A DNA stretch of 5,289 nt from assembly GCF_014859565.1 (NCBI RefSeq), contig NZ_JACUUA010000218.1, positions 1 through 5,289 of the forward strand, written 5' to 3'. A program made the translations under genes and the position numbers. Source of the stretch: Marinospirillum sp. (lineage in GTDB: Bacteria; Pseudomonadota; Gammaproteobacteria; Pseudomonadales; Halomonadaceae). Numbering within the stretch: the stretch's first letter is position 1; every line of letters begins with the position of its first letter. Shown piece after piece: positions 1-5,289 of the stretch. The notes beneath the pieces were generated by a model. The model ran no database searches, was not told the DNA's origin, and was given only the letters and a program-made list of their open reading frames with translations.

Positions 1-40
1 TGGCGCTTTAGCGCTTAGGGCGGGGAGCAGTCACCAAAGC
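1..40 (-). mobile_element. Possible outer end of an IS200/IS605-type (TnpB) element, cut by the window edge
   Basis: Read on the minus strand, positions 40 to 18 contain GGTGACTGCTCCCCGCCC. This resembles, from memory, the sequence that often follows tnpB genes in IS200/IS605 elements just before the end hairpin. Beyond it, positions 3-14 form a small dyad (GCGC-TTTA-GCGC). The expected pairing partner of CCCCGCCC would lie left of position 1, so the full hairpin cannot be tested. No TnpB coding sequence is visible to the right, so this would be a remnant, a non-autonomous end or a solitary repeat. A REP-like palindrome is an alternative. Confidence 0.22.
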
Positions 41-70
41 CCGCGCCCTTGGATGACGCGGTCAAGCTTT

Positions 71-274
71 TCAACCCAGAGGCCTAGCGAGCCTTTCGAT
101 CAAATCACCACGATGCAAGGTAGCCGATAATTGCTGCAGCGATATGTCTTGCTCGCCATAAAGTGAAGTAAGCGCGGCTTCCACGTCTTGAACGGATTCA
201 TTAAATAAGTGCTCGCTTTGTTCTGTTATAACTTTCTCAATAGCTCGGACAGCTTTAAAGAAAGCCTGCCGCAC
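71..274 (-). CDS. Doubtful small ORF, 67 aa, no recognised family
   Basis: This reading frame has a GTG start (272-274) and an in-frame TAG just upstream (278-280), so it cannot be extended. No Shine-Dalgarno sequence is visible before the GTG. The product is acidic and looks helical, with heptad-like hydrophobic spacing (FFKAVRAIEKVITEQ, then VQDVEAALTSLYGEQD) and no membrane segment or cysteine. Its composition is more protein-like than the usual shadow frames, and it does not overlap another gene. It could be a genuine small gene divergent from the transporter operon, the tail of a decayed gene, or chance. It does not look like a MerR or GntR regulator, so it is not an obvious regulator of the neighbouring operon. 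No function can be assigned. Confidence 0.25.
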   Translation of the reverse strand: MRQAFFKAVRAIEKVITEQSEHLFNESVQDVEAALTSLYGEQDISLQQLSATLHRGDLIERLARPLG

Positions 275-339
275 GGACTATTGGAATTAAAAAATCGCAA
301 AAAAATCCAAAACAGTGCTTGTCGAACCCGTCTTTATGG

Positions 340-355
340 TTTACGTTTACGTCAA
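340..355. promoter_or_regulatory. Candidate LiuR-type (MerR family) operator upstream of the transporter operon
   Basis: TTTACGT (340-346), a TT centre, and ACGTCAA (349-355) form a 7-2-7 inverted repeat with one mismatched pair. It lies 84 bases before the livG start. It closely resembles, from memory, the motif proposed for LiuR, the MerR-family regulator of branched-chain amino acid and acyl-CoA catabolism genes in gamma- and betaproteobacteria. A control site of that kind would suit a Liv-type transporter. The promoter is not clear. TTGTCG (319-324) followed after 17 bases by TACGTT (342-347) is the best-spaced pair, and would put the operator over the -10 region. Confidence 0.5.
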
Positions 356-369
356 GGTCATAGATGACC
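356..369. promoter_or_regulatory. Second perfect dyad abutting the first, candidate operator
   Basis: GGTCAT (356-361), an AG spacer and ATGACC (364-369) make a perfect 6-2-6 inverted repeat that begins at the base after the LiuR-like site. The two-base centre is too short for an RNA hairpin with full pairing, so a DNA-binding site is the more natural reading. The GGTC/GACC arms are loosely reminiscent of operators of GntR/FadR-type regulators, but I cannot assign a family. It may be an operator for a second regulator or coincidence. Confidence 0.35.
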
Positions 370-439
370 GGTTTGATAAGCTCAGAAAGACAGCTGGAAT
401 AAAAACAACAGGGCGAAGCCCACAGCAAGAGGATTAACC

Positions 440-1213
440 ATGAGCCAGGAGTTCGTGCTGGAAACGCGAGGTCTGACTAAAGAGTTTCGCGGCTTCACCG
501 CTGTTGACTCTGTTGACCTGCAGGTCACTGAGGGGCATATCCACGCCCTGATCGGCCCCAACGGAGCCGGAAAAACCACGGTCTTCAACCTGTTGACCAA
601 ATACCTCCCCGTGACACGCGGTGACATTCTGTACCGCGGTAAATCCATTGTTTCCATGAAATCCAACGAGATCGCCCGTCTGGGTCTGGTACGTTCTTTT
701 CAGATTTCTGCAGTGTTCCCTCACATGACGGTACTGGAAAACGTGCGTGTAGCGCTGCAGCGCCCGATGGGTAACTCCTTTCATTTCTGGAAGCACGAAA
801 AGGTGCTGAACCAGCTGAATGATCGTGCCATGGCATTGCTGGAGTCCGTGGGGCTGGAAGAATATGCCGACAACGTGACAGTGGAGCTGCCTTATGGACG
901 CAAGCGGGCTCTGGAGCTAGCCACTACGTTGGCAATGGAACCCACCGTAATGCTGCTGGATGAGCCAACGCAGGGTATGGGTCATGAGGATGTGGATCGA
1001 GTGGCTGAACTGATTCGTAAAGCGGCCAAGGGTCGCACCATTCTGATGGTTGAACATAACCTGAGTGTGGTCAGCAAGCTGTGTGACAAGATCACCGTAC
1101 TGGCGCGTGGCGCGGTACTGGCTGAAGGGGACTATGCAACGGTTTCCGCCAATCCCAAGGTGCGTGAAGCCTACATGGGCAGTGAAGACGCTGAAGTACA
1201 GGGGGCGCACTGA
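440..1213 (+). CDS. livG: Liv-type ABC transporter ATP-binding protein (LivG-like)
   Basis: This is one of the two cytoplasmic ATPases that power the importer, 257 aa, close to E. coli LivG (about 255). It has Walker A GPNGAGKT (39-46), Q-loop Q88 in VRSFQ, a signature in the form LPYGRKR (150-156), Walker B VMLLDEP (170-176) with catalytic E175, and switch histidine H206 in VEHN. The H-loop histidine and the DEPTQGM stretch are typical of the LivG branch rather than LivF. The signature departs from LSGGQ. Tyr at the third position is usual for LivG, but the Pro and Arg are further changes. The start is supported by AAGAGGA (427-433), seven bases before the ATG. It is the first gene of the operon, and its stop overlaps the next start (TGATG). 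The symbol is by family; the substrate is not proven. Confidence 0.93.
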   Translation: MSQEFVLETRGLTKEFRGFTAVDSVDLQVTEGHIHALIGPNGAGKTTVFNLLTKYLPVTRGDILYRGKSIVSMKSNEIARLGLVRSFQISAVFPHMTVLENVRVALQRPMGNSFHFWKHEKVLNQLNDRAMALLESVGLEEYADNVTVELPYGRKRALELATTLAMEPTVMLLDEPTQGMGHEDVDRVAELIRKAAKGRTILMVEHNLSVVSKLCDKITVLARGAVLAEGDYATVSANPKVREAYMGSEDAEVQGAH

Positions 1214-1923
1214 TGAGCAAGGCGTATGAACAACTGCGGATTATTGACCTGCATTCTTTTTATGGTGAGTCACACATCCTGCACGGGATTGACCTGCACG
1301 TAAACCGGGGTGAGCTGGTGACGCTGCTGGGTCGTAATGGTGCCGGTCGCAGTACCACTCTCAAGTCGATCATGAATATGGTGGGGCGTCGTACCGGCTC
1401 CATCATGATCAATGGTAACGAAACCATTAATACACCAGCACACCAGATTGCTCGTTTAGGTGTGGGTTATTGCCCGGAAGAGCGGGGCATTTTTGCCAGC
1501 CTTAATGTGGAAGAAAACCTGTTGCTGCCACCAACGGTGCGCAGTGGTGGTATGAGTCTGGACGAAATTTATGACATGTTCCCCAATCTCTATGAGCGCC
1601 GCAAGAGTGTCGGTACACGTCTCTCGGGTGGTGAACAACAAATGCTGGCGATGGCGCGAATTCTGCGCACTGGTGCCAACATGCTGCTGCTAGACGAAAT
1701 CACTGAAGGTCTGGCACCGGTGATTGTGCAGAAGCTGGCTGAAGTATTGCTGAAGCTTAAAGAGAAGGGTTTGACCATCCTGCTGGTGGAGCAGAACTTC
1801 CGTTTTGCGGCTCCAATTGCTGATCGTCATTACCTGATGGAGCACGGCCAGATTGTTGAAGAAATCAAAAAAGACGAACTGGACAGCAAAAAAGAAATAC
1901 TGAACACCTATCTGGGTGTGTAA
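1213..1923 (+). CDS. livF: Liv-type ABC transporter ATP-binding protein (LivF-like) with Walker A Arg
   Basis: This is the second ATPase of the importer, 236 aa (E. coli LivF is about 237). It has an ABC signature LSGGEQQ (137-143), Walker B MLLLDE (157-162) with E162 followed by I rather than the usual P, and VEQN with Q194 at the switch-histidine position. PEERGIF (88-94) occupies the Q-loop region. Gln at the H-loop and PE-R at the Q-loop are normal for LivF. The odd feature is Walker A, which reads GRNGAGRST (40-48), with Arg46 (CGC, 1348-1350) in place of the catalytic lysine. The frame is intact and the rest of the protein conserved, so it is not decayed. AGGGGG (1200-1205) supports the ATG, which overlaps the livG stop by one base, suggesting coupled translation and balanced assembly with LivG. 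Confidence 0.93.
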   Translation: MSKAYEQLRIIDLHSFYGESHILHGIDLHVNRGELVTLLGRNGAGRSTTLKSIMNMVGRRTGSIMINGNETINTPAHQIARLGVGYCPEERGIFASLNVEENLLLPPTVRSGGMSLDEIYDMFPNLYERRKSVGTRLSGGEQQMLAMARILRTGANMLLLDEITEGLAPVIVQKLAEVLLKLKEKGLTILLVEQNFRFAAPIADRHYLMEHGQIVEEIKKDELDSKKEILNTYLGV

Positions 1924-2026
1924 CCCGCCTGAGGTGTTGCTGTAAAAGAATATGGATCTGAACAACTAGCGTTTTGCTATTCATGGATGAAAAAAAGAAA
2001 ACAAAAACAAAAGCCGGCAAGGCAAC

Positions 2027-2030
2027 GGAG
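2027..2030 (+). promoter_or_regulatory. Ribosome binding site that fixes the binding-protein start at 2038
   Basis: GGAG lies seven bases before the ATG at 2038, and the protein from that ATG begins directly with a signal peptide. The in-frame ATG at 1987 has no such site and would add a lysine/arginine-rich stretch before the signal peptide. The A-rich tract at about 1987-2014 is better read as an unstructured leader that could help ribosome access. Confidence 0.8.
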
Positions 2031-2037
2031 AACAACA

Positions 2038-3249
2038 ATGAAAATGATGAAAACCGCATTAACTGCCGCTATTGCAACTGCCATGACTGCAGGTGCTGCT
2101 CACGCGCAGATTTCTGATAACGAATTACGCATTGGTTATCTGGCTGATATGTCCGGCACTTATCGTGATCTGGCAGGCCCCAATGGTCTGGAAGCGCTGC
2201 GTATGGCGGTGGAAGATTTTGGTGGCAAGGTCAAAGGCAAAAATATTCGTATTCTGAGTGCTGATGACCGTAACAGCCCTGACGTTTCTTCCAGCACCGT
2301 GCGTCAGTGGATCGAGCGTGACAAGGTGGACATGGTACAGGGTCTGGTCGCTTCTTCTGTCACCATTGCAGCCACCCGCGTCATGAACGGCACCGACACT
2401 CTGGGTCTGGTGAACGGTTCTGCTGCATCCAGCATCACTAACGAACATTGCACCCCTAACCACATCCACTGGACTTATGACACCTATCCATTGGCCAACG
2501 GTACTGCCGCAGCGGTTGTGGCTGAGGGTGGCAAAAACTGGTTCATGCTGACGGCGGATTATGCCTTTGGTCATGCTCTGGAAAATGACGTTAGAAATGT
2601 TGTGGAAGCCAACGGCGGTAAGGTTGTAAACACCGTGCGCCATCCACTGGCCACCAATGATTTCTCCTCTTATGTACTGCAGGCTCAAGCCTCTGGTGCC
2701 CAGGTGGTTGGTCTGGCCAATGCTGGTGCGGATACAGTGAACTCCATCATCACCGCTGGTGAGTTTGGTCTGGCTCAAGCGGGTCAAACTGTTGCGGCTC
2801 TGTTGCTGTTCCTCAACGACGTACACGCCCTGGGCGTACAAACTGCTCAAGGCATTCAGCTGACCACCGGCTGGTACTGGGATATGGATGCTGATGCTCG
2901 TGCCTGGGCTGATCGCTTTTACCAACGCACCAATGCCCGTCCATCCATGGTTCAGGCCGGTATCTACTCCAGTACCATGCACTATCTGCGTGCTGTAGAA
3001 GCAACGGGTAGCGATAAGGCTTCTGTGGTTCGTGCAGAAATGGCAAAACATAAGATCAATGACATGTTTGCCAAGGGTGGTTACATCCGCGAAGACGGCC
3101 GTATGGTGCACGACATGTACCTGGCTCAGGTAAAAACGCCTGCCGAGTCTAAAAACGAATGGGATCTTTACAAAATTGTTCGCACCATTCCGGGTGATGA
3201 GGCCTTCCGTCCTCTGTCCCAGAGCGCTTGCCCGATGGTGAAGAAGTAA
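2038..3249 (+). CDS. Periplasmic substrate-binding protein of a Liv-type ABC importer
   Basis: This is the secreted receptor that delivers solute to the LivH/LivM-type channel. From the ATG at 2038 it is 403 aa, with a Sec signal peptide (K2 and K5, hydrophobic 6-21, AHA before Q24, likely signal peptidase I cleavage). The mature part fits the type I two-lobe periplasmic binding fold (Peripla_BP_6): an opening strand with YLADMSG, then HWTYDTYPLANGT (144-156), FMLTADYAFGHALE (169-182), RHPLATNDFSS (201-211) and VQAGIYSS (305-312). These conserved blocks match a roughly 400-residue subgroup seen in proteobacteria beside Liv-type permeases, whose substrates are often unassigned or aromatic acids, rather than E. 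coli LivJ/LivK. The only cysteines are C138 and C398, a possible disulfide. I give no symbol because a livK label would imply a known ligand. Confidence 0.9.
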   Translation: MKMMKTALTAAIATAMTAGAAHAQISDNELRIGYLADMSGTYRDLAGPNGLEALRMAVEDFGGKVKGKNIRILSADDRNSPDVSSSTVRQWIERDKVDMVQGLVASSVTIAATRVMNGTDTLGLVNGSAASSITNEHCTPNHIHWTYDTYPLANGTAAAVVAEGGKNWFMLTADYAFGHALENDVRNVVEANGGKVVNTVRHPLATNDFSSYVLQAQASGAQVVGLANAGADTVNSIITAGEFGLAQAGQTVAALLLFLNDVHALGVQTAQGIQLTTGWYWDMDADARAWADRFYQRTNARPSMVQAGIYSSTMHYLRAVEATGSDKASVVRAEMAKHKINDMFAKGGYIREDGRMVHDMYLAQVKTPAESKNEWDLYKIVRTIPGDEAFRPLSQSACPMVKK

Positions 3250-3262
3250 TACCTATTGATTG

Positions 3263-3284
3263 GCGGGGTCGTTCCTGACCCTGC
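3263..3284 (+). promoter_or_regulatory. Stem-loop between the binding-protein and livH genes
   Basis: GCGGGGTC (3263-3270) pairs with GACCCTGC (3277-3284), giving an 8-bp stem with one G-U pair and a six-base loop (GTTCCT). It begins 14 bases after the binding-protein stop and is followed by only three T residues, too few for a strong terminator. Likely roles, by inference from other importer operons, are protecting the 3' end of the binding-protein message or partly reducing transcription into the permease genes. Confidence 0.5.
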
Positions 3285-3303
3285 TTTACAAAGAATTCTG
3301 TAT

Positions 3304-3308
3304 GAGGA
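3304..3308 (+). promoter_or_regulatory. Weakly placed ribosome binding site for livH
   Basis: GAGGA lies ten bases before the ATG at 3319, a long but workable spacing. It is the best site near the N-terminus of the permease. The alternative TTG at 3256 lacks a good site and would add 21 mostly polar residues before the first membrane helix. The ATG at 3325 is also in frame but even further from the site. Confidence 0.5.
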
Positions 3309-3318
3309 TGGTACGCAG

Positions 3319-4206
3319 ATGACCATGATATTTGGAGTGCCTGCAGCCGCATTTTTCGGTCAGCTGCTGCTGGGTCTGATCAACGGCGCTTTTTATGCTC
3401 TCCTGAGCCTGGGGCTGGCCATCATTTTTGGTTTGCTCAAAATCATCAACTTTGCCCATGGTGCCCAATACATGCTGGGTGCATTTGCAGCCTATCTACT
3501 GCTGGACTGGCTGGGTATCAACTACTGGGCGGCATTATTTTTGGCGCCACTGATTGTGGGTGCACTGGGTATGCTGACTGAGCGCTTTCTACTGCGTCGT
3601 ATTGCCCATGTTGATCATATTTATGGTCTGTTGCTGACCTTTGGTCTGGCGTTGATCATCCAGGGTCTGTTCACCAATTGGTTCGGTGTGTCCGGTAGCC
3701 GTTATGCGGTACCTGAAGCCTTGCGAGGCGGTACCAATCTGGGCTTTATGTTCCTGCCTTACTACCGCGCCTGGGTGGTGGTCATTGCGCTGCTGGTGTG
3801 TATCAGCGTGTGGTTCATGATTGAAAAAACCAAACTGGGTGGTTACCTGCGTGCGGGTACTGAAAACCCGGCATTAATGCAGGCTTTTGGTATCAACGTC
3901 CCCTTGCTGGTGACACTGACCTACGGTTTTGGTGTGGCTCTGGCGGCTTTTGCCGGGGTATTAGCTGCTCCCATTTACTCTGTTGCACCGGGTATGGGTG
4001 CCAATATTCTGATTGTGGTGTTTGCGGTGGTGGTGATCGGCGGCATGGGCTCCATACTGGGAGCTGTGTTGACGGGTCTTGGTATGGGTATTATTGAGGG
4101 TTTGACCAAGGTGTATTACCCCGAAGCATCCAATACCGTGATTTTTCTGGTAATGATTCTTGTGCTGCTGCTGCGTCCAGCAGGGCTATTTGGTAAGGAG
4201 GCTTGA
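3319..4206 (+). CDS. livH: Liv-type ABC transporter permease (LivH-like)
   Basis: This is an inner-membrane subunit that forms the translocation path with the LivM-like protein. From the ATG at 3319 it is 295 aa, in the normal LivH range. The protein is strongly hydrophobic with about eight membrane segments. The N-terminal block LLLGLINGAFYALLSLGLAIIF (16-37) followed by GLLKIINFAHG (38-48) is diagnostic of LivH. RAGTENPALMQAFGIN (178-193) is the cytoplasmic coupling region that contacts the ATPases, and VIGGMGSILGAVLTG (239-253) is the conserved C-terminal block. It ends LLRPAGLFGKEA, as this family usually does. The start was chosen over the upstream TTG (3256) because the extension is non-hydrophobic and carries the 3263-3284 stem-loop. 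The livM start follows its stop after two bases. Confidence 0.92.
   Translation: MTMIFGVPAAAFFGQLLLGLINGAFYALLSLGLAIIFGLLKIINFAHGAQYMLGAFAAYLLLDWLGINYWAALFLAPLIVGALGMLTERFLLRRIAHVDHIYGLLLTFGLALIIQGLFTNWFGVSGSRYAVPEALRGGTNLGFMFLPYYRAWVVVIALLVCISVWFMIEKTKLGGYLRAGTENPALMQAFGINVPLLVTLTYGFGVALAAFAGVLAAPIYSVAPGMGANILIVVFAVVVIGGMGSILGAVLTGLGMGIIEGLTKVYYPEASNTVIFLVMILVLLLRPAGLFGKEA
4195..4201 (+). promoter_or_regulatory. Strong ribosome binding site that fixes the livM start at 4209
   Basis: AAGGAGG, a full Shine-Dalgarno match, lies seven bases before the ATG at 4209 and inside the last codons of livH. The in-frame TTG at 4203 is only one base from this site and so is not a plausible start. Confidence 0.85.
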
Positions 4207-4208
4207 TC

Positions 4209-5201
4209 ATGGCTGCAACTGAAACAGTAAAAGCCAGGGCCAGTGTTGCGCTGGAGTCAAAAAAAGCTGCAGATCGTCGTAAACTGATGGTGTACGGTGT
4301 GTTGCTGGCGATTGCTCTGGTGGCTCCTTTTGTGGCCTACCCTGTGTTTCTGATGAAAGTACTATGTTTTGCACTCTTTGCCTGTGCATTTAACCTGCTG
4401 CTGGGTTATGCCGGTCTGTTGTCCTTCGGTCATGCGGCTTTTCTGGCTACCGGCGGTTACTACACCGGTTACATGCTGAGTCAGCATTCACTGACGCCCG
4501 AATTAGGCATCTTGGTGGGCACTGCAGCGGCCACAATACTGGGAGTGTTTTTTGGCCTGCTGTCGATCCGTCGTCAGGGTATTTATTTTGCCATGATTAC
4601 CCTGGCGCTGGCGCAGATGGTGTTTTTCTTCTACCTGCAGTCAGATTTTACCGGTGGTGAAGATGGCATGCACGGCATTCCCCGTGGTTATCTGTTCGGA
4701 TTTATTGATCTGACCAACAACCTGGCAATGTACTACTTCGTGCTGGCAGTGTTCCTGTTTGGTTTCCTGCTGATTCAACGCACCATCCACTCTCCTTTTG
4801 GTCAGGTATTAAAAGCCATACGTGAGAATGAACCACGCGCCACCTCACTGGGTTATAACGTGGATGCTTATAAACTGGTGGCTTTTGTACTCTCGGCAGC
4901 GCTAGCCGGTCTAGCCGGTTCGACCAAAACGGTGGTGTTCCAGCTGGCTTCACTGACTGATGCCCACTGGCACATGTCCGGTGAAGTGATCCTGATGACC
5001 CTGGTGGGTGGTGTGGGTACGCTGGTTGGTCCGCTGATCGGTGCTGCTTTTGTAGTGACCGTTGAACATCAGCTGGCACAAAGTGCCATGGGTGACTGGG
5101 TTAACGTGATTCTGGGTCTCATCTTTGTGGTCTGTGTACTGGTGTTCCGAGCCGGTATTGTGGGTGAAATCCAGAAGTTTGCCAAAAAGAACTTTAAATA
5201 A
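4209..5201 (+). CDS. livM: Liv-type ABC transporter permease (LivM-like)
   Basis: This is the second inner-membrane permease subunit, 330 aa from the ATG at 4209. It is shorter than E. coli LivM (about 425 aa) but normal for most proteobacterial LivM proteins. A charged N-terminal tail (1-26) precedes about eight to ten membrane segments. Family blocks are NLLLGYAGLLSFGHAAF (62-78), IRRQGIYFAMITLALAQM (120-137), TGGEDG (148-153), the cytoplasmic coupling stretch IRENEPRATSLGYN (204-217), and LVGGVGTLVGPLIGAAF near the C-terminus. The tail KFAKKNFK is basic. Its start lies two bases past the livH stop, so translation is probably coupled. It is the last gene before the terminator and shows no sign of disruption. 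Confidence 0.93.
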   Translation: MAATETVKARASVALESKKAADRRKLMVYGVLLAIALVAPFVAYPVFLMKVLCFALFACAFNLLLGYAGLLSFGHAAFLATGGYYTGYMLSQHSLTPELGILVGTAAATILGVFFGLLSIRRQGIYFAMITLALAQMVFFFYLQSDFTGGEDGMHGIPRGYLFGFIDLTNNLAMYYFVLAVFLFGFLLIQRTIHSPFGQVLKAIRENEPRATSLGYNVDAYKLVAFVLSAALAGLAGSTKTVVFQLASLTDAHWHMSGEVILMTLVGGVGTLVGPLIGAAFVVTVEHQLAQSAMGDWVNVILGLIFVVCVLVFRAGIVGEIQKFAKKNFK

Positions 5202-5258
5202 AGCAATTTTCCTCGTCTGTCTGTTCACTCTGTGGGTCACGTCTCTGTGCCCTTGCTT

Positions 5259-5289
5259 GACCCACCAGGTAACTGGTGGGTCTTTTTTT
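5259..5289 (+). terminator. Intrinsic (rho-independent) terminator of the operon
   Basis: GACCCACCAG (5259-5268) pairs perfectly with CTGGTGGGTC (5273-5282) around a GTAA loop. This 10-bp GC-rich stem is followed directly by a run of at least seven T residues that reaches the window edge. It lies 57 bases after the livM stop and closes the five-gene unit. Confidence 0.95.

Noticed and set aside
411..421. GGGC-GAA-GCCC mini hairpin in the livG leader
   Set aside because: It has only four base pairs with a three-base loop and no extension. It could slightly affect leader folding but is not distinguishable from chance.
1924..2026. Possible internal promoter or attenuator between livF and the binding-protein gene
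   Set aside because: I found no convincing -35/-10 pair. The only dyad (TAGC-GTTTT-GCTA, 1967-1979) is four pairs long and has no T-run after it.
1987..2037. Upstream in-frame ATG extending the binding protein by 17 residues
   Set aside because: It has no ribosome site, adds a Lys/Arg/Gln-rich stretch from an A-rich leader, and would bury the clear signal peptide. The ATG at 2038 has a well-spaced GGAG.
2125..3111. Long open frame of 328 codons on the minus strand, opposite the binding-protein gene
   Set aside because: It lies entirely antisense to a clearly conserved gene, has no credible protein motifs, and arises from the codon bias of the sense gene.
3256..3318. TTG start giving a longer livH product
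   Set aside because: The extra 21 residues are not hydrophobic and do not match LivH N-termini, no good ribosome site precedes the TTG, and the stretch contains the 3263-3284 stem-loop.
4203..4208. TTG start two codons upstream in livM
   Set aside because: It is only one base from the AAGGAGG site. The ATG at 4209 has ideal spacing.
4902..4919. Tandem 9-bp repeat CTAGCCGGT in livM
   Set aside because: It encodes LAGLAG, a stretch commonly found in LivM proteins, so protein constraint explains it.

Overview
The window holds one complete five-gene operon on the + strand for an ABC importer of the branched-chain (hydrophobic) amino acid transporter (HAAT/Liv) type. It appears to come from a Gram-negative proteobacterium, probably a gammaproteobacterium. 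The evidence is a Sec signal peptide on a periplasmic binding protein, canonical Shine-Dalgarno sites, GC content that looks near 50% by eye, and an upstream palindrome like the LiuR operators of gamma- and betaproteobacteria. I cannot name the genus.

Layout. Positions 1-439 hold no convincing gene. The far left looks like the outer edge of an IS200/IS605-type (TnpB) element or a similar repeat on the minus strand (about 1-40). Next comes a doubtful 67-codon minus-strand reading frame (71-274), then the control region of the operon. That region has a TTTACGT-TT-ACGTCAA dyad (340-355) directly followed by a second, perfect dyad, GGTCAT-AG-ATGACC (356-369). The operon then reads livG-type ATPase (440-1213), livF-type ATPase (1213-1923), secreted substrate-binding protein (2038-3249), livH-type permease (3319-4206) and livM-type permease (4209-5201). 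A strong intrinsic terminator closes it (5259-5289).

The binding protein captures a solute in the periplasm and delivers it to the LivH/LivM membrane channel, and the LivG/LivF ATPase pair powers import. livG/livF overlap by one base, and the livM start lies two bases beyond the livH stop, which suggests translational coupling. The binding-protein gene sits in the middle with its own strong ribosome site, behind an A-rich leader, and is followed by a stem-loop (3263-3284) that could raise its expression over the permeases. The substrate cannot be read from the sequence. The Liv family and the LiuR-like site favour branched-chain amino acids or related acids, but the binding protein resembles a roughly 400-residue subgroup whose members are often of unknown or aromatic-acid specificity.

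The system is a known type. The most interesting detail is that the two unusual ATPase motifs, the Walker A Lys-to-Arg change in LivF and the non-canonical signature in LivG, fall in the same composite ATP site. This predicts an asymmetric motor with one degenerate site.
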